A stretch of 31,460 nt of DNA from Candidatus Pacearchaeota archaeon. GTDB taxonomy: Archaea; Nanobdellota; Nanobdellia; Pacearchaeales; GW2011-AR1. The notes beneath the pieces are model-generated. The model saw nothing but the letters and a program-made list of their open reading frames with translations, was not told where the DNA came from and made no database searches. Of this stretch, positions 24,567 through 31,460 are shown piece after piece. The stretch covers positions 1 to 31,460 of the forward strand of contig JAFCDH010000011.1 of assembly GCA_017609795.1 (NCBI GenBank), in the 5' to 3' direction. The position numbers and the translations under genes are program-made. Within the stretch, counting starts at the first letter, position 1. Each line of letters opens with the position of its first letter.

Positions 24567-24863
24567 TTAACAAATAAATTATATCTATATCTTATAAAAT
24601 ATAACGAGATACAGAAGATAAGCTTAAGAAAAACTACTGAAATTAAGAGATAGAAGATGAGCTTAATCTACTCATAACATATCTTAAAATTTTATAGAGA
24701 TTCCAAGGAAATTAAATATAAGAAACAAGATTTCAGAATAAATAAAAAAACAAAGCTAATAATATGTAAAACATAAAGATATACAATCAGATAACATAAG
24801 CCTTACAAATCAGATAATTAAACTTAAAATTTTATAGAGATATAAGTAAAAAATAATATAAAA
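24567..24863. repeat. Intergenic region with two promoter-like repeat units
   Basis: These 297 bases hold no gene. Bases 24587-24610 equal 3640-3663, and 24703-24718 equal 3722-3737. The 19-mer at 24683-24701 recurs at 24823-24841, exactly 140 bases on. The first copy has no ORF after it; the second serves the gene at 24864. Confidence 0.6.
24830..24844 (+). promoter_or_regulatory. TATA box of the transketolase-radical SAM fusion gene
   Basis: TTTTATAGAGATATA is centred about 28 nt before ATG 24864. Confidence 0.55.
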
Positions 24864-26405
24864 ATGAGAAAAGAATTTGGAAAACTTATTGTTGAATTAG
24901 CAGAAAAAGATGACAAAGTCATTCTAATAACAGGAGATATAGGTTATCAAATATTTGATGAATTTAGAGAAAAATTCCCAAATAGATTTTTTAATTTGGG
25001 TGTTTGTGAGCAAAGTATGATTAGTATAGCTTCTGGCATGGCTTTACAAGGCTTAAAACCATATGTTTATACTATTACTCCTTTTTTAATAGAACGCCCA
25101 TTTGAACAAATTAAATTAGATATTAATCAACAAAATGTTAATGTTAAGTTAATAGGTTATGCAGATTATCCTAATCAAGGCCCAACACATGCAGAATTAG
25201 ACGCAGAAAAATTAATGAGTTTATTTAAAAATATTAAATCTTATTTTCCTAAAAATTCAGAAGAAACAAGAAAATTTGTTTTAGAAGAATATGAAAAAGA
25301 AACACCAAGTTTTATTAGTTTAAAAAAAGATAAATCTGTAAAATCAAAAGTAGAACCAACAAATGTAGATGCTCATAAATTAATGTATCATCCAGAAAGA
25401 GTTGGCAAATGGAGACAAACAGGAGATTGTTTTCCAGTTTATATTGAAATAGGCCCTACTAATTCTTGTAATCATAAGTGTATATTTTGTGCATTAGATT
25501 TTTTAACTAATAAAGGAGAATTTATTGACACAAAACTTATGACATCAACTTTAAAAGAGATGGGAGAAAAGGGTGTTAAATCTATAATGTTTGCAGGAGA
25601 AGGAGAACCTCTTGCACATCCAGATATTGGATTATTTGTTGAAACAGCAAAACAATCTGGAATAGATATTTCTATTACAACAAACGGAGTATTATTTAAT
25701 AAAGAAAAAGCAGAGCAATTTCTACATCATTTATCATGGATAAGATTTAGTGTTGATGCAGGAACTTCTGAAACTTATAATAAAATACATAGGGGAGGAG
25801 AAAATGATTTTGATAAAGTTATAGAAAATATAAAAAATGCAGTTGAAATTAAAAAAGCTAAAAACTTAAACACAGTAATTGGGATTCAGTTTTTAATGAT
25901 TCCAGATAATATAGATGATGTACTTAAACTTGCTCAAATAGCAAAAGATATTGGAGCAGATAACTTACAAATCAAACCTTATTCTCAGCATCCAAAAAGC
26001 GAAAACAAATTTGTAATAAATTATAAAGATTATGCTCATTTAGAAAAAGATCTTGAGAAATTTAATTCACCTGATTTTAAAATTCTTTTTAGAAAACAAA
26101 CAATGAAAAGAGTTGAACAAGGAATTAATTATTCTGAATGTCATGGACTTCCATTTTTTGCTTTAATAGATGCAAAAGGAAATATAATCCCTTGTAATTT
26201 GTTTTATGATATTCCAGAATTTACTTATGGAAATTTATATGAAAACTCTTTTTCTCAAATATGGAAAAGTGAAAAAAGACAACAAGTTTTAGAAAAAATA
26301 AGACAAAAAGGAATTGAACATTGCAGACATGCTTGTAGATTAGATGTTATTAATAGATATTTAGAAAGACTAAAAAACCCACAATTACATGATAATTTTG
26401 TTTAG
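24864..26405 (+). CDS. Transketolase pyrimidine domain fused to radical SAM/SPASM enzyme
   Basis: This 513-residue protein joins two unrelated modules. Residues 1-156 are the pyrimidine-binding domain of a split transketolase C-subunit: LITGDIGY (21-28), FFNLGVCEQSMISIASGMA with TPP-activating Glu49, GPTHAELDAE (106-115) and the final PSFISLKKD strand. The transketolase C-terminal domain that should follow is missing. From about residue 170 a nearly full radical SAM enzyme begins (MYHPERVGKW), with CNHKCIFC (Cys202, 206, 209), MFAGEGEPLAHP and SITTNGVL. SPASM-type cysteines follow in YSECHG, IIPCNLF and EHCRHAC. It resembles the protein at 16202. The fusion may be functional or an accidental deletion product. 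Confidence 0.88.
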   Translation: MRKEFGKLIVELAEKDDKVILITGDIGYQIFDEFREKFPNRFFNLGVCEQSMISIASGMALQGLKPYVYTITPFLIERPFEQIKLDINQQNVNVKLIGYADYPNQGPTHAELDAEKLMSLFKNIKSYFPKNSEETRKFVLEEYEKETPSFISLKKDKSVKSKVEPTNVDAHKLMYHPERVGKWRQTGDCFPVYIEIGPTNSCNHKCIFCALDFLTNKGEFIDTKLMTSTLKEMGEKGVKSIMFAGEGEPLAHPDIGLFVETAKQSGIDISITTNGVLFNKEKAEQFLHHLSWIRFSVDAGTSETYNKIHRGGENDFDKVIENIKNAVEIKKAKNLNTVIGIQFLMIPDNIDDVLKLAQIAKDIGADNLQIKPYSQHPKSENKFVINYKDYAHLEKDLEKFNSPDFKILFRKQTMKRVEQGINYSECHGLPFFALIDAKGNIIPCNLFYDIPEFTYGNLYENSFSQIWKSEKRQQVLEKIRQKGIEHCRHACRLDVINRYLERLKNPQLHDNFV

Positions 26406-26425
26406 ATATATACATTCGATAAGGA

Positions 26426-26440
26426 TTATATTTAAAAATA
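26426..26440 (+). promoter_or_regulatory. TATA-like element of the PHP gene
   Basis: TTATATTTAAAAATA is centred about 27 nt before ATG 26460. Confidence 0.4.
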
Positions 26441-26459
26441 GAAATTTTCTAAAATAATA

Positions 26460-27422
26460 ATGAATAAAAAAGACTTGCAAAGATATAGTTCTGGTTTATT
26501 AGATTTTCATAATCATTCAACTTATTCTGATGGAGGAGATACTCCAACCAAGCTTGTAAAAAGAGCCAGGGAACAAGGCGTTACTGCACTGGCTTTAACA
26601 GATCATCATTGTGATAAAGGATTGTCTGAATTTATAGATGCTTGTAAAGCTAATGATATTTTTGCAATACCTTATGGTATTGAAATAAGTGCTGAGCTTC
26701 CTAATGAAGTTTTAACACCTCAAGATATGTCTTCACCTGATTTAATTATTCTTGGAAAAAATCCAAATAAAAACCCTTTAAAAGGATATCAAGAAATATA
26801 TTTTAATGATTTAGAAAAAAGACATTTACCTGAAGTATTAAATGGATTAAAAAGTGTTGGTTTTGAAATCCCAAGTGTAGACCTAAAAGAGCAATGTGCT
26901 TCTTTTCATTGTCCTCCAGATATACTTCATGATTTTATTAAGTATAGAAATAATATAAAAGTTTTAAAAGATTATGTTAAAACAAAAGATCCAAGTGCAA
27001 AGGATAAAGATATTGAAGAAAAACCAATAAGATTTGCTAATAGATGGTTATATGCTGTGGGTATGCCAGCTTATACTACTAGATTAAAGGGATTTAGTGT
27101 TGGTGATGCCATAAAATTAGCTGATGATATGAATTGTAAATTATTTATTGCACATCCTGGAGGAGATTATGGATCTTTAACTGATTCTATGCTAGATTGT
27201 TTTATTAAGAAAAACATTCATGGTATTGAAATAAGAAGTTATTTTAACAGCCCTGAACAAAATGCTAAATTTGATGGATTAGCTAAAAAACATAATTTAA
27301 TAAGATCTGGGGGTTCTGATTGTCATGGAGATAAAGGGCCTTTTAAAATAGGAATGTATGATCGTCCACAAAACCAACTTCCAAAAGAAGTTTTAGAAGA
27401 ACTTGTGGATAGATTGCCTTAA
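26460..27422 (+). CDS. PHP-domain metal-dependent phosphoesterase
   Basis: This 320-residue hydrolase has the PHP metal-ligand motifs in order: LLDFHNHSTYSDG (13-25; His17, His19), LTDHH (46-50), the PYGIEIS glutamate strand, FIAHPGGDYG, and GGSDCHG near the C terminus. PHP enzymes hydrolyse phosphate esters with two or three divalent metals. A central insert of about 100 residues (roughly 95-200) separates the early and late motifs and probably determines the substrate. It sits between two radical SAM genes, suggesting removal of a phosphate from a sugar intermediate of the pathway. A second PHP gene is cut by the left edge of the window. Confidence 0.9.
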   Translation: MNKKDLQRYSSGLLDFHNHSTYSDGGDTPTKLVKRAREQGVTALALTDHHCDKGLSEFIDACKANDIFAIPYGIEISAELPNEVLTPQDMSSPDLIILGKNPNKNPLKGYQEIYFNDLEKRHLPEVLNGLKSVGFEIPSVDLKEQCASFHCPPDILHDFIKYRNNIKVLKDYVKTKDPSAKDKDIEEKPIRFANRWLYAVGMPAYTTRLKGFSVGDAIKLADDMNCKLFIAHPGGDYGSLTDSMLDCFIKKNIHGIEIRSYFNSPEQNAKFDGLAKKHNLIRSGGSDCHGDKGPFKIGMYDRPQNQLPKEVLEELVDRLP

Positions 27423-27462
27423 TTAACCATATTCTCTAAAACATATATCTTTCCTACAATAG

Positions 27463-27487
27463 TTTTTTTAAAGGTTTTTTTATAATC
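27463..27487 (+). promoter_or_regulatory. T-rich terminator/TATA region before the radical SAM gene
   Basis: TTTTTTTAAAGG and TTTATAATC lie between the PHP stop and ATG 27501. The oligo-T runs could end the PHP transcript while the A/T core promotes the next gene. Confidence 0.35.
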
Positions 27488-27500
27488 TCTTATATCTAAA

Positions 27501-28412
27501 ATGAGGCCAATTATAATTCCAGAAAATTACAAATATATAGCAACATTTCTAAGTATGAGATGTAATCTTAATTGCAGTTTTTGTTTAAATTCCTTAGACA
27601 AAAGTAAGGAATTTAATAGATTAAAATTTAAAGAATTAATAGGAGAACAATGGGTAGAAGCTTTAAATAGAATTCAATCTCGTCCAGAAGTTCCAATAAC
27701 TTTTTCAGGAGGAGAACCTTTTTTACATCCTGATTTTATTTATATTATTAATAATTTAAAAAAAGACCTTAATATTGATATTTTAACAAATCTTTCTTAT
27801 TTAAATGCTGTTGAGAAATTCTTAGAGCAAATAGATCCAAATAGAATCAAAAGAAATGCTCCTTATGCATCTATAAGAGTTTCTTATCATCCAGAACAAA
27901 TGGGGGATGGAGAAAAACTTATTGAAACAGTTAAAAAATTAAAAGATAAAGGATTTAGTATTGGAATCTGGGCTGTTCAATATCCAAGTCAACAGCAATT
28001 ACAAGCAATAACTCAGATGCAGTTTAGATGCAGAGATGCTGATATTGATTTTAGATTAAAGGATTTTACAGGAACATATAAAGAAGAATTATATGGAGAT
28101 TATTCTAAATATCCAGATTCAGTAATGCAAGAAAAAACAAAATATTGTTTATGCAAGATTCCAGAATTAATAATTGGACCTAATGGAAATGTTTACAAAT
28201 GTCATAAGAATTTATATGAAGAAGAATTCCCAATTGGAAATCTTTTAGATCCTAATTTTGAATTAAAAGAGGAATTTAGAATTTGCAATAAATACGGACA
28301 ATGTCATCCTTGTGATGTAAAACTTAAAACAAATTATAAACAAGAATTAGGAAAGACTTCTGCTGAAATTAAAGATATTGAGGATAGTTCAGAGCCCAAA
28401 ATTGTGGTTTAA
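27501..28412 (+). CDS. Radical SAM protein
   Basis: This 303-residue radical SAM enzyme has CNLNCSFC (Cys21, Cys25, Cys28), then ITFSGGEPFLHPDF (SAM-binding GGE motif) and IDILTNLSYL. The C-terminal part carries YCLCKIPELIIGPNGNVYKCHKN and CNKYGQCHPCDV, a cysteine set suggesting at least one auxiliary iron-sulfur cluster, though not a textbook SPASM. The substrate cannot be predicted. It is only distantly similar to the other radical SAM proteins here and is shorter. The gap before it is small, so it may be co-expressed with the PHP gene. Confidence 0.9.
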   Translation: MRPIIIPENYKYIATFLSMRCNLNCSFCLNSLDKSKEFNRLKFKELIGEQWVEALNRIQSRPEVPITFSGGEPFLHPDFIYIINNLKKDLNIDILTNLSYLNAVEKFLEQIDPNRIKRNAPYASIRVSYHPEQMGDGEKLIETVKKLKDKGFSIGIWAVQYPSQQQLQAITQMQFRCRDADIDFRLKDFTGTYKEELYGDYSKYPDSVMQEKTKYCLCKIPELIIGPNGNVYKCHKNLYEEEFPIGNLLDPNFELKEEFRICNKYGQCHPCDVKLKTNYKQELGKTSAEIKDIEDSSEPKIVV

Positions 28413-28757
28413 ATAAACAATCTAAAAAATTATCTTAACTTACTCAGATAATCACTCTTAAAGATATATAAAAATATTAAAAAATAGTATTAGTATCTTA
28501 GCAAAATATAATACTACACATAAGAAGAGATTAAGCTATTCATAACAATTAAGAGACAAAAGATAAACTTAAGCTAATCATAACATAACTTAATGAACCG
28601 AAGAACTTATTATTATGTACTAAGATACTAAATAAAAATAATATTATAAATAAACATCCTATAAAATATAAAGATATGCAGATTAAAAGCTTAAGCTATT
28701 CAGATAATTTCACTTAATTATTCATAGAGATATTAGAATAAAAAATATTACAACAAA
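28413..28757. repeat. AT-rich intergenic region with the recurring motif
   Basis: No gene is visible in 345 bases. TTAAGCTATTCA (28531-28542), CTTAAGCTAATCA (28568-28580) and TTAAGCTATTCA (28691-28702) are three copies of the window-wide motif. The first two are about 38 nt apart. AGCTTAAGCT (28688-28697) is a perfect palindrome. AGTATCTTA (about 28492) and CCTATAAAATATAAAG (about 28659) match blocks in other gaps. The region ends in the TATA box of the GT4 gene. Confidence 0.6.
28722..28734 (+). promoter_or_regulatory. TATA-like element of the GT4 gene
   Basis: TCATAGAGATATT is centred about 30 nt before ATG 28758 and resembles the TTTATAGAGATA box at 24831. Confidence 0.45.
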
Positions 28758-29909
28758 ATGAAAATTGCGCACATCAACATGTTTTATCTACCAACTGTTG
28801 GAGGAATAACACAAGTAATGAATGAACTTGCACAAAGACAAGTAAAACAAGGACATGAAGTTCATGTTTTTTGTTGTGATTCAGACAAACATCAAAGATT
28901 AAAAATAAAACAAGAAAAAATACAAGGAGTTCATATTCATAGATTTCCTTACTGGTTTAGATTATCTATGAGCACTTTTATTTGGCCCTCTTTACTTTGG
29001 AGATTTAAAGGAGATTTTGATATTATTCACACTCATGCATCAGGGCATCTTTATATTTTGTTTGCAGGAATTATCTCAAAACTCAAAAAATCCAAACACA
29101 TACATACTACTCATTGTCCATGGACAGGAACAGAATTCAGACCTCTTGTTCTAAGACCTTTTTTATTTTTAAATGATTTAATTTTTAATAAATTATCATT
29201 TAAATTAATCGATAGAATAATTGCAATAACTCCTTGGGAATTAAATATTCTTAATAAATACGTAAAAGATAAAAACAAAATAAAAGTTATTCCAAATGGA
29301 ACAGATAGGATTCTTTATAAAAAAGTTGAAAAAAACAAGTTTAAAAAACAAAACAAGATAAAAGAAAAAAAATTAGTTTTGTTTTTTGGAAGATTAAACC
29401 CAACAAAAGGGCCTGAAAAATTAGCGCTTGCTGCTATTAATATAACAAAAAAAAGAAAAGACATTGCTTTTGTTTGGATTGGACCAGATGAAGGAAAAGC
29501 AAAAGAAGTTAAAAGATTAATCAAACCTTACAAAAATATGAAATACTTAGGAAAGATTCATGGTAAAGATAAAATAGCAGAAATGTATCAAGCAGCAGAT
29601 GTTTATGTTTTACCAAGTTATAGGGAAGGGCTTCCATTAACATTATTTGAAGCAATGGCTTCAAAACTTCCGATTGTTGCATCTCCGGTTAATGGGGTTC
29701 CTTATGAAATAAAAGAATCAGAAAATGGACTTTTTGCAGATTATGGAGATATAATCACACTTGAAAAAAACATTTTAAAAATATTAAACAATTCAAAATT
29801 AGCAAAAAAAATCTCTAAAAACAACTTTAAAAAAGCACAAGATTATACTTGGAATATTATTAATGATAGATATGTAAAAGAGTATGAGGGGTTATTAAAA
29901 TCTAAATAA
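28758..29909 (+). CDS. GT4 family glycosyltransferase
   Basis: This 383-residue retaining GT-B glycosyltransferase is typical of group 1. The N terminus reads IAHINMFYLPTVGGITQVMNELAQ, with the glycine-rich acceptor loop. Middle motifs include IIHTHASGHL and VIPNGTD. The C-terminal domain shows LFFGRLNPTKGPEKLA and the REGLPLTLFEAMASKLPIVAS segment, with the conserved Glu-x7-Glu that binds the donor. Length is normal. It would add a sugar to the glycan on the cytoplasmic side of the membrane. It is followed 18 bases later by a radical SAM gene, probably in the same transcript. Confidence 0.93.
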   Translation: MKIAHINMFYLPTVGGITQVMNELAQRQVKQGHEVHVFCCDSDKHQRLKIKQEKIQGVHIHRFPYWFRLSMSTFIWPSLLWRFKGDFDIIHTHASGHLYILFAGIISKLKKSKHIHTTHCPWTGTEFRPLVLRPFLFLNDLIFNKLSFKLIDRIIAITPWELNILNKYVKDKNKIKVIPNGTDRILYKKVEKNKFKKQNKIKEKKLVLFFGRLNPTKGPEKLALAAINITKKRKDIAFVWIGPDEGKAKEVKRLIKPYKNMKYLGKIHGKDKIAEMYQAADVYVLPSYREGLPLTLFEAMASKLPIVASPVNGVPYEIKESENGLFADYGDIITLEKNILKILNNSKLAKKISKNNFKKAQDYTWNIINDRYVKEYEGLLKSK

Positions 29910-29927
29910 AAAATAAAACAAATAAAA

Positions 29928-31283
29928 ATGAAATTTTTATTTATAAACAAACCATTTAAATTAGAACCTTTAGGCATAATGTATATTGTTTCTGCAATTA
30001 AACAAAAAGGACATAAAGCAGATTTAGTATTAACTTCTGAAAATCTAGAAGAAAAAATTCAAAATTATTCTCCTGATTTTGTATTATACAGCATAATGAC
30101 AGGAGACCAAGATTTTTATAGTAATATAAATAAAAAATTAGAACAAAATAATGATTTCTTCTCTATTGCTGGAGGGCCTCACCCAACTTTTTTTCCAGAA
30201 ATGTTAGAAAAATCAAGCTTTGATGCAATTTGTCGAGGTGAAGGAGAAAGAGCAATTCAACAATTTTTAGAAAATCCAAAATCTAAAAATCTTAAAAATT
30301 TTTGGTTTAAGGATAATGGAAGAATAATAAAAAATCAAGTCCAACCTCTTATTGAAAATATAGATTTCCTCTTATTCCCAAACAGAGATATTGTTTTTAA
30401 ATATCAAAATATAAAAGAGGGTCCAATAAAACATTTTATTGCTTCAAGAGGGTGTCCTTTTGATTGTAATTATTGTTTTAATAAATCTTTTTCAGAGTTA
30501 TATAAGGGAAAAGGAAAAAGAGTAAGATTTCGTTCTGTTAATAATTTGTTAGAAGAAGTCAAAAAAGTTGTTAATTCTTCACCAACAAGAATGATTTATT
30601 TCCAAGATGATACATTTATAATAAAGCCAGATTGGGTAAAAGAATTTTCAGAAAAATATAAAGAAAAAATAAACCTCCCTTTTCACTGCCATATAAGAGC
30701 TAATTTGGCTAAGGAAGAGATTGTAAAAAATTTGAGCTTTGCAGGATGTCAAGGAGTAAATATAGGGGCAGAATCTGGAAATGATAGAGTGAAAAAAGAA
30801 GTTCTAAATAGAAATGTATCAAATGAGCAAATTTACGATGCCTTAAGTTTGTTAAAAAAATATAATATAAAAACAATGACACATAATATTTTAGGATTAC
30901 CTTTTACTTCTCTTGAAAATGATTTTGAAACACTTGAATTAAATATAAAATGTCAACCAGATTATGCTTGGGCATCTATTTTTCAACCATATCCAAAAAC
31001 AGAATTAGGAGAAAGATGTCTAAAAGAAGGAGTTTATACAGGAGATTTTTCAGATATTAATCATTTTTTTGATACAAGTCCTCTTAATATTTCTCATAAA
31101 AATGAAGTTGCTAATTTACAAAAATTATTTGCAATTGCAGTGAAACATCCAGGATTATATTATTCTGGATTACTTAAAAAATTAATTGAATTACCTTATG
31201 AGACTACAAGGGAAAAACTAACTGAATTTTATAAAAATTTTAGAGATAAAGCAAATAAGATTTTATATAATGGGCTGTTGTAG
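29928..31283 (+). CDS. B12-binding-domain radical SAM protein
   Basis: This 451-residue protein has an N-terminal cobalamin-binding-like fold (residues 1-110: PLGIMYIVSAIKQKGH, SPDFVLYSIMT, FFSIAGGPHPTFFPEM, FDAICRGEGE). A radical SAM domain follows, with RGCPFDCNYCF (Cys176, 180, 183), YFQDDTF, the GVNIGAESGNDRVKK motif and NILGLPF. The order is that of class B methylases and BchE-type enzymes. The DxHxxG cobalamin motif is not obvious, as in many members. Intact relatives of this type help interpret the decayed gene at 15351-15937. It may methylate or rearrange a sugar or lipid; substrate unknown. Confidence 0.92.
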   Translation: MKFLFINKPFKLEPLGIMYIVSAIKQKGHKADLVLTSENLEEKIQNYSPDFVLYSIMTGDQDFYSNINKKLEQNNDFFSIAGGPHPTFFPEMLEKSSFDAICRGEGERAIQQFLENPKSKNLKNFWFKDNGRIIKNQVQPLIENIDFLLFPNRDIVFKYQNIKEGPIKHFIASRGCPFDCNYCFNKSFSELYKGKGKRVRFRSVNNLLEEVKKVVNSSPTRMIYFQDDTFIIKPDWVKEFSEKYKEKINLPFHCHIRANLAKEEIVKNLSFAGCQGVNIGAESGNDRVKKEVLNRNVSNEQIYDALSLLKKYNIKTMTHNILGLPFTSLENDFETLELNIKCQPDYAWASIFQPYPKTELGERCLKEGVYTGDFSDINHFFDTSPLNISHKNEVANLQKLFAIAVKHPGLYYSGLLKKLIELPYETTREKLTEFYKNFRDKANKILYNGLL

Positions 31284-31290
31284 AACTAAG

Positions 31291-31460
31291 ATGGAAAAAC
31301 AAAATTTAAAGATAACTTTATTGATTTTAGCATATAAAGAACTAAGGATTAGTAAGGCAATAGAAGCTGCATTAAACCAAAAAACAAATCTGGATTATGA
31401 TATAATAATCAGTGCTCCAGATAAAAAAACTCTTGAGATAGCTAAAAAATATTCTAAAAA
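31291..31460 (+). CDS. GT2 glycosyltransferase, N-terminal fragment cut by window edge
   Basis: ATG 31291 opens a frame to the window end, 56 complete codons, beginning MEKQNLKITLLILAYKELR. The strand ITLLILAYKE, a helix with AIEAALNQ, and then DYDIIISAPDKKTLEIAKKY match the start of GT-A fold family 2 glycosyltransferases (the '(P/A)YxE' first strand and a D-rich second strand). It starts 7 bases after the radical SAM stop, so it is likely co-transcribed. The DxD motif lies outside the window. Confidence 0.65.
   Translation, partial: MEKQNLKITLLILAYKELRISKAIEAALNQKTNLDYDIIISAPDKKTLEIAKKYSK

Overview
The window is a long, very AT-rich stretch (roughly three quarters A+T by eye) dominated by genes for assembling and decorating a surface glycan. 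The organism is most likely an archaeon of the DPANN type (Nanoarchaeota, Woesearchaeota or Pacearchaeota-like). Three things suggest this: start codons lack Shine-Dalgarno sequences; many transcription units have an archaeal TATA box about 20-40 nt before the ATG, which implies leaderless or near-leaderless mRNAs; and several proteins look archaeal. This is inference, because no rRNA or other taxonomic marker is present.

Left part (1-6427): an edge-truncated PHP phosphoesterase on the minus strand, a YdjM-like membrane protein, a short UDP-sugar dehydrogenase lacking its C-terminal domain, a small gene pair ending in DUF2283 (possible toxin-antitoxin), a membrane-anchored GT2 glycosyltransferase, asparagine synthase AsnB and an overlapping methyltransferase. 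Next (6572-10697) is a triad of VTC-domain protein, CotH-family kinase fused to a beta-helix, and DUF4956 membrane protein. This is the best candidate for a poorly described functional system.

Middle (11001-21601): a Wzx-like flippase, a GT-B glycosyltransferase and a GT9 (heptosyltransferase-type) enzyme. They are followed by a decayed B12-binding radical SAM gene whose catalytic core has been deleted. Then come a SPASM radical SAM enzyme and a tightly overlapping run: C-methyltransferase, DegT aminotransferase, small membrane protein, SDR-like protein. A further methyltransferase ends this part. Together these look able to make and methylate an amino- or branched deoxysugar.

Right part (21738-31460): a minus-strand pair (HD hydrolase plus APH-like phosphotransferase), a broken transketolase N-subunit gene, a transketolase pyrimidine-binding domain fused to a radical SAM enzyme, a PHP phosphoesterase, a radical SAM protein, a GT4 glycosyltransferase, a B12-binding radical SAM enzyme and the start of a GT2 glycosyltransferase.

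The intergenic gaps carry a degenerate dispersed repeat family with a recurring TTAAGCTAnTCA motif just upstream of TATA boxes, mostly oriented toward the next gene. It may be a shared regulatory element. No rRNA, tRNA, CRISPR array or complete insertion sequence was recognised.
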